The translations under genes were made by a program, and so were the position numbers. Under the pieces are notes generated by a model. It did no database searches and was not told the origin of the DNA. It worked only from the letters and a program-made list of their open reading frames with translations. DNA of 64,000 nt from assembly GCA_902780635.1 (NCBI GenBank), contig CACZGH010000004.1, positions 1-64,000 on the forward strand. Direction: 5' to 3'. Shown piece by piece: positions 25,790 to 35,801 of this stretch (positions are counted from its first letter, which is position 1; each line of letters starts with the position of its first letter). This DNA is from an uncultured Prevotellaceae bacterium (GTDB taxonomy: Bacteria > Bacteroidota > Bacteroidia > Bacteroidales > Bacteroidaceae).

Positions 25790-27496
25790 ATGAAAACAAT
25801 AATAAAACCTTTCATCGCATTGGTGGTCATGGGCGTGACAGTCTCATGCTCAGAACTTAAAGACGACAACCACTATGGAAAGACGGATACAGAGATCGCC
25901 AACAACGAACTGAAAATCGTGGATGTGACTTCTGAGGAGTATATCAACGGAAGAAGCGACCTCTCCAACATGAATGAACTGTTCAAAAGCCAGGGCATTT
26001 ACGACGAACTTGACCAAAAAGGACAGCTTAGCACCATGTTGGTGGTCACTAACGACCATTTCAAAAAACCAGAGGATAAAACGGAGTTCGTCACGCGCTC
26101 GCATGTCAGCGACATCTCCATCTCACCCGCCAACCTCGAAGATGGCACACGCCTGATGATGTGGCATGGAAAATATGTCAATGTCACCATCGACTCTATC
26201 GGCAAGAATGGTGTCATCGTCGATCATATCCTCTTTAATAATGGAGCGGTCAAAGAGGTGATCAAAACATCCACAGGATATATCTATGTCATCTCCGACA
26301 TGATTGAGACGCCTACGTCGCTCTATGACTTCATCAACGAACTGGATGACGACTACTCCATCTTCAGGGATATGGTGCTCGCTTCTGGTGGAAAAGAGTT
26401 CGACAGGGCCAATAGCAAGGCGGTAGGTATCAACGAACAGGGGAATACCGTCTACGACTCGGTCTTTATCTATCGTAACACGTTCTTCGAGGCTGTCAAT
26501 TTCGACATGAACTCGGAGTCGCTCACCGCTACGATGCTGCTCCCGTCCAACGCGGTGATACAGGATGCCCTTAATGACGCACACCAGAGACTGCAAAGCT
26601 GGGACATGGTGCGGAGTGACAGCATCATGAAGGACTGGATACTCAAGTCAGCGTTCTATAGCAAACGCTATGCGGCCAACCAGATACAAACCACTGAGTT
26701 GCAAGATCTCAAGAGCATCTTCAGCACACAGTGGCGGACCAACGTGCAGAAGGTCAACACAGCCGAGCCAATCGAACTCTCCAATGGCATCGTGTACAAG
26801 ATCACAAAACTACACTTACCCAACAATTTGCTCATGTACCGGCTCAAAGACTATTTCTATTATTATGAGAATTGTACCGATGAGCAGAAAGCCACCTACT
26901 TCAAGGCGGCCAACCTCAATTTCAAGGAGTGCGCCACCGAGGTGGCTGCATGGTCACCACTGCCTGGCGTCTGGCCATATCATGAGAACCGCATCATACG
27001 TTTCGACAAACCTTCTGAGATAGCCGACGCTGATGGGTTCCAACTTGACTTCACACCTGTCAAACTCAATGCCGACGGTACCGTCAGACCTTATCTCTTC
27101 CCGCCGGGTGCATACCGATTCGCCATGGGGTCGGTGCAGAACCAAAGTCTCGACATCGTCGTGATGATTCTTATTGATGGACAGGAAGTCACAAGGACAA
27201 GAACCATCAGGTGGAGCACTTCAACTGAGTTCCATTACGACCGTGGTACCACACTCTCCAACACACATCCTGAAGGTTATGACGCTTCTTATGTGAGAGA
27301 GGTGAGCGGCAATAGCAAGGCTGCCAACTATGACACGGATGGCGGACAGATGATGGAGGAACTGGTCATACCCGATGTCAAAGGTGACGGGTCGCCCGTG
27401 CAAATCACGATGCGCATCAACTGTGGCAACTGGGAAGGCAAGACCAATGTGAAACTACATCACTGGTGTCTGAGACCGACGACAAATAATTATTAA
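25790..27496 (+). CDS. FAS1-like lipoprotein (third of locus)
   Basis: The 568-residue product has a lipobox MGVTVSC (Cys20), followed by SELKDDNHYG. FAS1-like elements are weaker than in the previous gene: NMNELFKSQGIYDELDQKGQLSTMLVVTNDHF (about 60-90), FINELDDDYSIFRDMVLASGG (about 180) and TATMLLPSNAVIQDAL (about 245). A beta-rich C-terminal domain similar in length to that of the previous protein follows (about 390-568, with FPPGAYRFAMGSVQNQSLDIVV). It is probably a diverged paralogue of the preceding gene. Confidence 0.78.
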   Translation: MKTIIKPFIALVVMGVTVSCSELKDDNHYGKTDTEIANNELKIVDVTSEEYINGRSDLSNMNELFKSQGIYDELDQKGQLSTMLVVTNDHFKKPEDKTEFVTRSHVSDISISPANLEDGTRLMMWHGKYVNVTIDSIGKNGVIVDHILFNNGAVKEVIKTSTGYIYVISDMIETPTSLYDFINELDDDYSIFRDMVLASGGKEFDRANSKAVGINEQGNTVYDSVFIYRNTFFEAVNFDMNSESLTATMLLPSNAVIQDALNDAHQRLQSWDMVRSDSIMKDWILKSAFYSKRYAANQIQTTELQDLKSIFSTQWRTNVQKVNTAEPIELSNGIVYKITKLHLPNNLLMYRLKDYFYYYENCTDEQKATYFKAANLNFKECATEVAAWSPLPGVWPYHENRIIRFDKPSEIADADGFQLDFTPVKLNADGTVRPYLFPPGAYRFAMGSVQNQSLDIVVMILIDGQEVTRTRTIRWSTSTEFHYDRGTTLSNTHPEGYDASYVREVSGNSKAANYDTDGGQMMEELVIPDVKGDGSPVQITMRINCGNWEGKTNVKLHHWCLRPTTNNY

Positions 27497-27518
27497 TCCT
27501 ACGAATATTTATACAAGT

Positions 27519-30500
27519 ATGAGCAATAATATAAAGAAACTGATATTATGTCTGGCATTGCCCGTAGGGGCTGTAGTGGGCCTTCACGCACAAAGCATCA
27601 GCGGACGTGTCTACTCGTCTACTGGGCAGCCCGTCGTCGACGCACTGGTCTCTAGCACCGGCACAAGGGCAGTGCGTACTGGAGCGGATGGAGCCTTCAC
27701 CATCGAAGGGGTGAAAAAGGGAAATGCGCTCCAAGTGGTGCACGACGGTTTCTATCAGCGTACCATCTATCTCAATGACGATCATGCTTCCAATCTCAAC
27801 ATCTACATGGTCGAGGAGACAAGAACCAGGTATAACGAGACTTCTGTCACTCCGTTTGCCACCAATATCGGAGACCAGGCAGCACACAATCTGACCAACA
27901 TCAACCGCAAAGACTATGCCCTCGGTTCGCTGTCCATAGACAATGCACTCAAAGGTGAGGTGGCAGGACTGCAGGTGACAGGAAAGAGTGGAATGACAGG
28001 AGAGGGCTCGTTTGTCCAACTCAGAGGCGTTAGGTCGCTTCTGGCGGATAATGCACCACTCATCGTCATCAATGGCGTGCCATATATGCCGGACGCCAAC
28101 CTCAGCCAAATCGTAAGTGGTTATTCCAGGTCGTTCTTCCAGGCTCTGAACAACCTCGACATACGCAACATCACAGTACTCAAAGGGGCTGAGGCGGCAG
28201 CATACGGCTCGATGGGTTCCAATGGTGTCATTATGATCGAGACAGACCAGGCCAGCTCCTCGGATATGAACACACGCATCTCTTTCTCGGCCATTGCTGG
28301 TGTCAACTGGAACTCTAAGCGTATCCCGCTGATGGGGGCTTCTGATTATAAAAACTACCTGAGCGATGTTGGCCTCACTTATTATCCCAACATGGAGGCG
28401 TTCTTCAACGACTTCAACTTCCTCAGCGACCCCGCTGCCAATAAGTCGTATCTCTATCAGTATGACACCGACTGGCAGGACGAGATCTACCGCAATAGCT
28501 CTACCATGGACTACCTCTTCCGTGTCGAGGGTGGTGACAACATCGCCAAATACAATATCTCGCTGGGATATATGGGCGACCAGGGCACCATCAAAAACAC
28601 CAACAGCGACCGATACAATGCGCAGATCAACGCGTCGGTGCTCGTGAGCAAAAATTTTGAGGTGAGGGCCAACATCAATACGGCTTATCTCAAAGGGCAG
28701 TACCAAGAGCAAGGCATGTCTCGGGAGACCAGTCCGCTTTTGGCTGCATATCGACGCTCTCCACTACTAAGTCCTTACAAAAGTGATATTTATGGCAATC
28801 TAATCAATACTTACTCCAGTTATTGGTTTGGAGCAATTGAAAATGAGGACTTTATCGTCAGTAATCCGCTGTCGCTGGTCAACACGATGACCGGCAAAAA
28901 CCGGCAGTATGACATGAACACCAAAATCCATCTCATCTACACGCCCATCAGAAACCTCACGCTCAATGGCATCGTGGGTATGTACTACAACTACAATCAG
29001 GAGGAGGCGTTCATACCGGGTATCAACAACGAGGATATCGTGCCGCTTTTCGACCAGTTCGGACAGTCAAACAATACCATTCGAGTGGGTACCAACCACA
29101 CCTTTAATATGTATTATAATGTCAATGCGGCTTATAAGTGGAACATGGGAGAGGCACACAAAATCGACCTGAATGCAGGATGGCAGGCCATGACCACTTC
29201 TTATGAGTATGACGCTGGATTCGGACGCAACTCCAACAATGACTTCTACCAGACGCTTGGTGACGCTCAGTCGCTCGGAAAACACTTCTCCGGCTACAAC
29301 AACAAATGGAACTGGATGAATGTTTATGCGCATGTAGGATGGACCTTCCGCAATTTGGTCAAGGTGGGACTTACTGGATCTTTTGATGGCGCGTCATCAG
29401 TGGGAAAAAATGCCACACGCATGACGTTCTACCCTGCCGCCGATGTGGTGTTCATGGCAAAGAACTTGCCTGTGTTCAGCACGTCTGAATGGATTGACAA
29501 ACTCAATGTGTTTGCCAGTTATACGATGACGGGAAACAGCAGATTCTCATCTAAATATGGCAAATACTACTATACCTCGAATCCTTATCAGACCATCTCT
29601 GGCATCGTACGCGCCAATGTGCCCAGCACCAAACTCAAGGCAGAGACCGACCAGACCTTGAATGTCGGGGTGGAAGCAGCGTTGCTACGCCATCGCATCA
29701 ATGTAGGCATTGGTTACTACAGCACGAAAGCCAAGGATGTGCTTATCTCTGGCAACCGCTCGCCGATTCTCGGGTCAAGTGCTTATTATAACAATGAGGC
29801 AGAACTGGAGTCGAAAGGCATTGAACTGTCGCTCGCAGTATCGCCTGTCTACAGCAAGGATTTCCGCTGGACCATCGGTGGTACGCTCACCACACTCAGC
29901 AATCAGGTTAAATCGCTCGGCTCACTTTCTGAGATTGTCACTACTCTCGACGACGACGCTCAGGTCATCACACGGGTGGGCGAAGATCCATATGCTTTCT
30001 ACGGACTCAAGACGCTGGGCATCTTCAAGACCACAGCTGAGGCTGAAGCAGCCAACTTGATGGCCAATGGACAGAAATTCGCAGCTGGTGACGTGCATTA
30101 TAAAGACAAAAATGGCGATGGCGTAATCGACGCTGACGACCGTGAGGTGATCGGATCGGCTACTCCTGACTTGTTCGGCTCTTTCTTCACACGTTTCGAG
30201 TATAAAAACTTCGCACTCGACCTCACTTTCGCTTATTCGATGGGAAATGACGCTTACAATGCGGTCAGACGTGTCACGGAGTCGTCCAACGACTTCTCCA
30301 ACCAGGCCACATCAGTCAACCGTCGATGGCTGATGGAGGGACAGAACACTGACATGCCACGTGTGAGATACAACGATCGTGTGGGCAACAATGCTTTCAG
30401 CGACCGATGGATAGAGGATGCCAGTTACATCAAACTGCGTGACATCACTCTTAGCTATACATGGAACAAACCTCTTTGGAATTTCATCCAGGGCGGCACG

Positions 30501-30656
30501 CTCTTCGTCACAGGGCAAAACCTCCTCTGTATCACTGATTATTTAGGATTGGATCCAGAGTTCGCATTCTCCAACAGTCCGCTCATGCAGGGCGTAGACT
30601 ATGCAAAGGCCACAGCTCCACGAGCAGTAAAAATAGGCGTGAACCTGAAATTCTAA
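27519..30656 (+). CDS. SusC/RagA-type TonB-dependent transporter (second)
   Basis: In this 1045-residue protein a signal peptide, then a carboxypeptidase-regulatory-like domain (about 25-100, SISGRVYSSTGQPVVDALV), then the plug with LLADNAPLIVINGVPYMPD and ITVLKGAEAAAYGSMGSNGVIM. The barrel ends KIGVNLKF. The plug reads GAEAAAYG where the first SusC has DASATAIYG, and overall similarity between the two looks moderate by eye. They are thus old paralogues rather than a fresh duplication. It pairs with the SusD gene 27 bp downstream. Confidence 0.95.
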   Translation: MSNNIKKLILCLALPVGAVVGLHAQSISGRVYSSTGQPVVDALVSSTGTRAVRTGADGAFTIEGVKKGNALQVVHDGFYQRTIYLNDDHASNLNIYMVEETRTRYNETSVTPFATNIGDQAAHNLTNINRKDYALGSLSIDNALKGEVAGLQVTGKSGMTGEGSFVQLRGVRSLLADNAPLIVINGVPYMPDANLSQIVSGYSRSFFQALNNLDIRNITVLKGAEAAAYGSMGSNGVIMIETDQASSSDMNTRISFSAIAGVNWNSKRIPLMGASDYKNYLSDVGLTYYPNMEAFFNDFNFLSDPAANKSYLYQYDTDWQDEIYRNSSTMDYLFRVEGGDNIAKYNISLGYMGDQGTIKNTNSDRYNAQINASVLVSKNFEVRANINTAYLKGQYQEQGMSRETSPLLAAYRRSPLLSPYKSDIYGNLINTYSSYWFGAIENEDFIVSNPLSLVNTMTGKNRQYDMNTKIHLIYTPIRNLTLNGIVGMYYNYNQEEAFIPGINNEDIVPLFDQFGQSNNTIRVGTNHTFNMYYNVNAAYKWNMGEAHKIDLNAGWQAMTTSYEYDAGFGRNSNNDFYQTLGDAQSLGKHFSGYNNKWNWMNVYAHVGWTFRNLVKVGLTGSFDGASSVGKNATRMTFYPAADVVFMAKNLPVFSTSEWIDKLNVFASYTMTGNSRFSSKYGKYYYTSNPYQTISGIVRANVPSTKLKAETDQTLNVGVEAALLRHRINVGIGYYSTKAKDVLISGNRSPILGSSAYYNNEAELESKGIELSLAVSPVYSKDFRWTIGGTLTTLSNQVKSLGSLSEIVTTLDDDAQVITRVGEDPYAFYGLKTLGIFKTTAEAEAANLMANGQKFAAGDVHYKDKNGDGVIDADDREVIGSATPDLFGSFFTRFEYKNFALDLTFAYSMGNDAYNAVRRVTESSNDFSNQATSVNRRWLMEGQNTDMPRVRYNDRVGNNAFSDRWIEDASYIKLRDITLSYTWNKPLWNFIQGGTLFVTGQNLLCITDYLGLDPEFAFSNSPLMQGVDYAKATAPRAVKIGVNLKF

Positions 30657-30683
30657 TGTACAACCATCTAAAGAAAAAGGAAT

Positions 30684-32429
30684 ATGAAACTCATATATAA
30701 AATCATTTGCGCTACGTGTATCATCAGTGGGATGGCCATGATGTCGGCTTGCTCTGATTTCTGGGACCCCGAGACGGATGATGAGTTCAAAGGTGATGAC
30801 GGATTTTCCAGCAATACTGAGATGTACACGGGATTCCTGGGGATCATGACTAAAATGCAGGCCATCGGTGATAAGGAAATATTGCTCACAGAGACACGTG
30901 GCGAGTTGATAGAGCCCACAGAGGAGTCGAGCAATGAACTGATAGCCCTCAATCAGTATGATGACAACTTGCAGACCAACTCCTATGCCAATCCTCAGGG
31001 ATACTATGAGGTCATCATCGCCTGCAACGACTATCTGAGCAATATGCGTGACTATAAGTCACGTCCCAATGTAGACGTCTCGGCATGGAATGCACTCGTG
31101 GTGTCTGCACTACGCACTAAAGTGTGGACTTACAAGACACTCGCCGAAATCTATGGTAAGGCTGTTTGGTTTGATGATCCTGTCACAGAGGTTACGGAAA
31201 TCAGGACTGGAGACAAATTTCAGCTGATGGAACTCTCACAGCTGATCGACAAATGCCTGATGACATTGGACGAGGGCTTCGATGGTGTCTCTGCTGACCT
31301 GGAAATCGATTGGTATGAATGGCTGGATCCCACTCATAGCGTCAGTCTTTCAAACAGTCAGTACAGGAAATGGAACTACATGGTGCCTGCCTATGCGGGA
31401 CTCTATGCCGAACTGTGTCTGTGGAAAGGTGCGCTGCTCGATGCGGCCAATCAAGATGCTACATCGTATTATCAAAAGGCTGCTGACTTGCTTCTCGCTA
31501 CACTCGGCAAACAAATCAATGTCACTTCCGACCCAGGGTCCAATGTCTATTGGCTGCCTTCTGCTGCCACACCAGGACACTATAGCCCGATATGGAACAA
31601 TTCACAGCCTTATCCTTATGAGGCAGTGTCGGCCATCATCTACGACTACACCAACAACCAGACCAACACGCTCCTCAAGCACTTCTCCAATGAGTATCCC
31701 AACAAATATTTGCTCAGACCATCGGCCAAAGCCAAAGAGCATTTCATCAGCCCCACTTTCAACCCGGGCGCTGCTACCAACGATACTCGGTATAAGTGCG
31801 TCTTCGGCACTTCGTCAGGACAGGACTATATCGCCAAATATAGACCCGTGGGCAGTTCGGCTAGGGTCAATGCCTATCAGGACGACTGCCATATTTATGT
31901 CTATAGGGCTACACAATATCACATGATGCTCTGCGAGGCACTCAACCACCTGAAACGGTTTATTGCCATGAATGCGGTATTCAACTCGGGCGTCAAGGCT
32001 GGTGACGGTGATGACTGTTTCCATCCAGAACTCCCTGAGTGGAGGGGTTTTGCAAGTACTGTCGATCCCACTAAATGTGACTGGACAGGTACTGCCAACT
32101 GGGGCACACGCAAATATCCGTCGCTCGGTATCCGGGGATGTTTCACGGGATTGGTCGCACGCACTGTTAAAGACAATACTCATGAACTGGGAGAACAAGG
32201 CACTATCAAATTCAACGATTTAGCCCTCCTCGATGAGTCCATGCTTGAGTTTGCCGCAGAGGGGAAGGTCTATCCTATGATGAATCGCATGGCTTTGCGC
32301 TACAATGACTTGTCCATCGTCGCCGACCGCGTCAGTGCCAAGTATGAGGATGAGGCTCTCGCTGCCACCGTGCGCTCCAAAATCATGGCAGGAGCCAACT
32401 GGGTGCCCTACGACCTTCAGCTAAAGTAA
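30684..32429 (+). CDS. SusD/RagB-type surface lipoprotein (second)
   Basis: The 581-residue product has a lipobox MMSAC (Cys23), then SDFWDPETDDEF. It has SusD-like helices (LRTKVWTYKTLAEIYGKAVWFDDPVTEV; YMVPAYAGLYAELCLWKG) and a C-terminal MLEFAAEGKVYPMMNRMALRYND segment in place of the usual E-GKRWYDL-R motif. The length is above the typical 500-550. It is the last gene of the seven-gene operon; an array of 9-bp repeats begins 14 bp after its stop. Confidence 0.93.
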   Translation: MKLIYKIICATCIISGMAMMSACSDFWDPETDDEFKGDDGFSSNTEMYTGFLGIMTKMQAIGDKEILLTETRGELIEPTEESSNELIALNQYDDNLQTNSYANPQGYYEVIIACNDYLSNMRDYKSRPNVDVSAWNALVVSALRTKVWTYKTLAEIYGKAVWFDDPVTEVTEIRTGDKFQLMELSQLIDKCLMTLDEGFDGVSADLEIDWYEWLDPTHSVSLSNSQYRKWNYMVPAYAGLYAELCLWKGALLDAANQDATSYYQKAADLLLATLGKQINVTSDPGSNVYWLPSAATPGHYSPIWNNSQPYPYEAVSAIIYDYTNNQTNTLLKHFSNEYPNKYLLRPSAKAKEHFISPTFNPGAATNDTRYKCVFGTSSGQDYIAKYRPVGSSARVNAYQDDCHIYVYRATQYHMMLCEALNHLKRFIAMNAVFNSGVKAGDGDDCFHPELPEWRGFASTVDPTKCDWTGTANWGTRKYPSLGIRGCFTGLVARTVKDNTHELGEQGTIKFNDLALLDESMLEFAAEGKVYPMMNRMALRYNDLSIVADRVSAKYEDEALAATVRSKIMAGANWVPYDLQLK

Positions 32430-32443
32430 AGGCAGTATGTCCC

Positions 32444-32515
32444 ATCTAGATAATCTAGATGATCTAGATTATCTAGACTATCTAGACTATCTAGATCCTC
32501 TAGCCCCTCTAGATA
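32444..32515. repeat. Intergenic nonamer array (ATCTAGANN)
   Basis: Eight 9-bp units, six beginning ATCTAGA and the last two CTCTAG, lie in the 139-bp gap between the second SusD and the chitobiase-repeat protein gene. Each unit contains the palindrome TCTAGA or its remnant, so the array can fold into many alternative stems. The remaining gap up to 32568 is AT-rich leader with no clear TAnnTTTG box. Confidence 0.85.
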
Positions 32516-32568
32516 CCCTCTCTATCAAGATCTAAAAAAAACTTTTATCAACCCTTTAAAATCAAACA

Positions 32569-35277
32569 ATGATGAAAAAAATCTTTACGCTAACACTGTC
32601 GCTTGTCTTGGCCCTATCGGCCAACGCACAAGAGACGTATCGTAAGTCGTGGGACTTCACTAAATGGAGTGCCCACACCGTTGAGAACTTGAAGGCCGAG
32701 TCGGCCAAAGGTCCCACCACAGGCGCATGGTCGGATGTCGAGAAATCATCTGCCACAGAACCTACAGAGCTGTCTAAAGACAACTGTTTCTGGGAGGTGA
32801 CAGCACAGGGTAATGCCGACGGTGCCACACTGCAGGCTAATGGAGAGAATATCTCCGAACTCGAGGGATTGCTCTACACCAATACCACAGCACGCTCGCT
32901 GGCTATCGCCGTCAACTATCTTGAGCCGAATTCCGGCAGTGGTTTCGGTCCTTATCATGGGGCTTCATATCTCTGGTTGGGCAGCTCGAAGAAAAACTAT
33001 TTTGTCATCCCTCATGTTGCTCCTGGTACCACCATCAAAATGGGCGTTGAGTCACACAAACTAACCGACGCACGTGGTGTTCAGCTCTATCTGGGCCATG
33101 GCACTAGCGGAACACAACTCATGGGACCTGATGGCAATGCCGTTGCTGCACCAACAGAATATGTCGATCAGGAGTGGCTCGTACCAACCGACGCTGCCGA
33201 TACTCCTAACGAGGATGGTACATACGACATCCAGATCTACAACACCAATGGTTGCCATATTTATTATATCACCGTGGGTGAGGGCGACTCTCCCCATGTG
33301 GAGGATGCTAAAAATATAGCTTACATCTTCAATGGGTCCATCGATGATGATTTGGCTTACGCCTTTATCAGTGGCGACAACCGTTTCTCTGTGACGGATA
33401 TCAACGTGGCTGATGTACAGCCTTCTGTAGAGGATCTGCAGGCTTATGATGCTGTGGTCATCAGTCCCACTATCGGTGCTGACAACGCTTATCTGGCTAC
33501 CATCAGGAAAGCCATCGCATACGTGCCCGTACTCAATCTCAACCCGAATATCTATCAGGCTCTGGGACTTGGAAATGCAGTGACTACTTCCACTAATGTG
33601 CTGACTGTGACAGACCCGACAAATGCTGCTTTCGAGGGATTTGACCTGGAGGCTGGAATAGAACTGATCACTGAGGGTGGCATCACAGGTGTTGAACTGG
33701 GAGAGTACTTCGCCAATGACGCTATCCTGGCAAAGGCTGGTGAGACCGTGGCTATGCACATCCACAACAAGACTCGCAATGCTTACATGCTTCTGCCTAT
33801 CACACTCGAGGATATGGCTCGCATCTCTGAGGCTGCTATCATCAGTTTGCCTTCACAAGCGCTTGCTATGGTCGCTTCCACCAAGAATAATGTGCTGCCG
33901 GTCAGCAAACCCAATATCCAGCAGGCATATGAGGATGGACAGACCATCGTCACCATCACTGCTGCTAACTCTTCAGCCATCTATTATACACTCGATGGAT
34001 CCGACCCCACTACAGCCAGCACGCTCTATACGGAGCCGTTCATACTGACTGCCGCCACCACTGTGAAAGCTTTCGGCGTGGGTGATGGATATCTCGATAG
34101 TGAGATAGCCGAGGCTGCTGTCATCATTAAGGAAAAGGCCGTTGCTCCTGTGTTCACGGTCACTCGTGAGGCTGGTAAGTCTATCGTTGAGATAGCTGGG
34201 GCTACTGAAGGCACCACTGTCTACTACAACTTCAACAATAGTAACGTCATCACCGAGTCGAAGATCTATATCGACCCCGTGGAGATCACAACACCTGCTA
34301 CCATCTATGCTTTCTCGGCTGGAGGCGACTTCCTGCCATCTGAGATCGTAAGTAAGTTTGTGGGCGTCGACGGCATCGACAACACCACTATCCGCTGGGA
34401 CGTCATGGCACATTTCGACGCCAATGCCGACGACTGGAAGGGCAAAGGCCAGCAGACGGATGAATCAGGTGCCATCGTCAACGCCAACTACCTCTTCACA
34501 TGGGGCAAGAATTCCGGACAATACTATGACTACGATCAGCCTATCGGCACCGTGATTGGTTCTGAGGGTCAGGACTCCACCGTCTATGCCATCGTCGCTC
34601 CCGAGACACTCGAAGCCAATGGCTGGGTGGCTAAGTCGCGCGGTCAGGTGATGGTTTGGGAGAGCCTCAACTTAGGTTACAACATCGGCGACACCAGCAT
34701 GCGTAACCCCGACGCCGCTGAGGATGTTATCGGCGCCAATGACACTCTGGGCATCACTCCCAACGCCCTGACCTTCGGTAAGCAGCCCTCTGATGGTCCG
34801 TTCAACGCCAGCTTGGAGACCACCGACAAATACCAGGCTCCCTTCGACGTGATTGTCTACGCCGGCAACGGCAACGAGGGCCAGATTCCTACTATGCAGA
34901 TAGAGGTCTCTGCCGATGGTGAGAACTGGACGAAGATCGGCGACGTGGCTTACTCACTCATCAAGCGCAACTGGAAGCGTACTTGCGTGAGCTACGAAGG
35001 CACCGACCAGGTGTATGTGCGCATTCTGCACACCCAGGCCAAGTCTAGCGGTCAGATCTATGACATTTATGTGATGAACAATGGCGAGTACTCAAAGCAG
35101 TACTCTGAGGAAGCACTCGACGGCATCGCCACCGTGCAGCCCGCCGGCGACATCGTGCGCACTGAGATCTACGCCACCAATGGCGCCCGTGTGCAGAGCA
35201 TGATGAAAGGCATCAACATCATCCGCCGCACCTACGCCAATGGCGCAGTGAAGACCTACAAGGTCATCGTGAAGTAA
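32569..35277 (+). CDS. Secreted protein with chitobiase C-terminal-type repeats and sorting domain (copy 1)
   Basis: The 902-residue product starts with a signal peptide (MKKIFTLTLSLVLALSANAQ). The N-terminal domain begins SWDFTKW. A middle region carries two or more units resembling the chitobiase/beta-hexosaminidase C-terminal fold (IYYTLDGSDPTTASTLYTEP; TTVYYNFNNSNVITESKIY, about 480-590). A C-terminal third of about 307 residues (from FVGVDGID) follows. The very end (IYATNGARVQSMMKGINIIRR ... YKVIVK) resembles type IX secretion sorting domains. The protein has no visible catalytic module and could bind polysaccharide outside the cell. The C-terminal third differs at only about 16 residues from the inverted copy at 39377-41998; N-terminal halves are much more diverged. 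Confidence 0.78.
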   Translation: MMKKIFTLTLSLVLALSANAQETYRKSWDFTKWSAHTVENLKAESAKGPTTGAWSDVEKSSATEPTELSKDNCFWEVTAQGNADGATLQANGENISELEGLLYTNTTARSLAIAVNYLEPNSGSGFGPYHGASYLWLGSSKKNYFVIPHVAPGTTIKMGVESHKLTDARGVQLYLGHGTSGTQLMGPDGNAVAAPTEYVDQEWLVPTDAADTPNEDGTYDIQIYNTNGCHIYYITVGEGDSPHVEDAKNIAYIFNGSIDDDLAYAFISGDNRFSVTDINVADVQPSVEDLQAYDAVVISPTIGADNAYLATIRKAIAYVPVLNLNPNIYQALGLGNAVTTSTNVLTVTDPTNAAFEGFDLEAGIELITEGGITGVELGEYFANDAILAKAGETVAMHIHNKTRNAYMLLPITLEDMARISEAAIISLPSQALAMVASTKNNVLPVSKPNIQQAYEDGQTIVTITAANSSAIYYTLDGSDPTTASTLYTEPFILTAATTVKAFGVGDGYLDSEIAEAAVIIKEKAVAPVFTVTREAGKSIVEIAGATEGTTVYYNFNNSNVITESKIYIDPVEITTPATIYAFSAGGDFLPSEIVSKFVGVDGIDNTTIRWDVMAHFDANADDWKGKGQQTDESGAIVNANYLFTWGKNSGQYYDYDQPIGTVIGSEGQDSTVYAIVAPETLEANGWVAKSRGQVMVWESLNLGYNIGDTSMRNPDAAEDVIGANDTLGITPNALTFGKQPSDGPFNASLETTDKYQAPFDVIVYAGNGNEGQIPTMQIEVSADGENWTKIGDVAYSLIKRNWKRTCVSYEGTDQVYVRILHTQAKSSGQIYDIYVMNNGEYSKQYSEEALDGIATVQPAGDIVRTEIYATNGARVQSMMKGINIIRRTYANGAVKTYKVIVK

Positions 35278-35295
35278 TCGCATAATTTCTACTAT

Positions 35296-35343
35296 ACAAA
35301 CACATACGGCTCTGACATTGAAGTCAGAGCCGTATGTGTTTGT
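35296..35343. terminator. Strong bidirectional terminator
   Basis: A perfect 21-bp stem (ACAAACACATACGGCTCTGAC at 35296-35316 against 35323-35343) encloses a 6-nt loop, extended by a further CTACT/AGTAG pair. It sits between the ends of two converging genes, 18 bp past one stop and 15 bp before the end of the other. Confidence 0.9.
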
Positions 35344-35358
35344 AGTAGATCAGAGGGG

Positions 35359-35781
35359 TTAGAGGAGGTTTTTTATCGCCTCAATGGCTAGACGGTAGGA
35401 GTCGAGACCGAAACCGCAGATCACACCTTTGCAGGCACTGCTGATCATAGAATGATGACGGAACTCCTCGCGCTGATGCACATTGGAGATATGCACCTCG
35501 ATCACAGGGGCTTTCAGCGAGCGGATGCAGTCGTGTAAGGCAATGCTGGTGTGGGTGTAGGCTCCGGCGTTGAGTACAATGCCATCGCAGTCGAAGCCGG
35601 TCTTTTGCATTTGGTTGATGAGCTCGCCCTCTATGTTGCTCTGATAGTAATTGATCTTGATGTCGGGATACTTATCTCGTAGTTGTTCCAGATAGGTCTC
35701 AAACGTCATGGCACCGTATATACTAGGCTCACGCTTACCCAATAGGTTGAGGTTGGGGCCGTTGATGATTTGAATGGTCAT
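35359..35781 (-). CDS. aroQ: Type II 3-dehydroquinate dehydratase
   Basis: AroQ converts 3-dehydroquinate to 3-dehydroshikimate in the shikimate pathway in the cytoplasm. The start at 35781 (MTIQIINGPNLNLLGKREPSIYG) gives 140 residues, the usual length; the open frame runs 8 codons further. Diagnostic residues are the N-terminal NGPNLNLLGKREP with the catalytic Tyr (YG), the GIVLNAGAYTHTS active-site loop, EVHISNVHQREEFRHHS and the C-terminal GFGLDSYRLA. It lies 20 bp downstream of the pectate-lyase-like gene in the same direction, an unexpected neighbour for a housekeeping enzyme. Confidence 0.95.
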   Translation of the reverse strand: MTIQIINGPNLNLLGKREPSIYGAMTFETYLEQLRDKYPDIKINYYQSNIEGELINQMQKTGFDCDGIVLNAGAYTHTSIALHDCIRSLKAPVIEVHISNVHQREEFRHHSMISSACKGVICGFGLDSYRLAIEAIKNLL

Positions 35782-35801
35782 ATTTGATACTGTTGATTGG
35801 T

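Noticed and set aside
27546-28712. A 388-codon minus-strand open frame within the second SusC gene
   Set aside because: It is a shadow of the SusC reading frame; the SusC protein has plug and barrel marks throughout.
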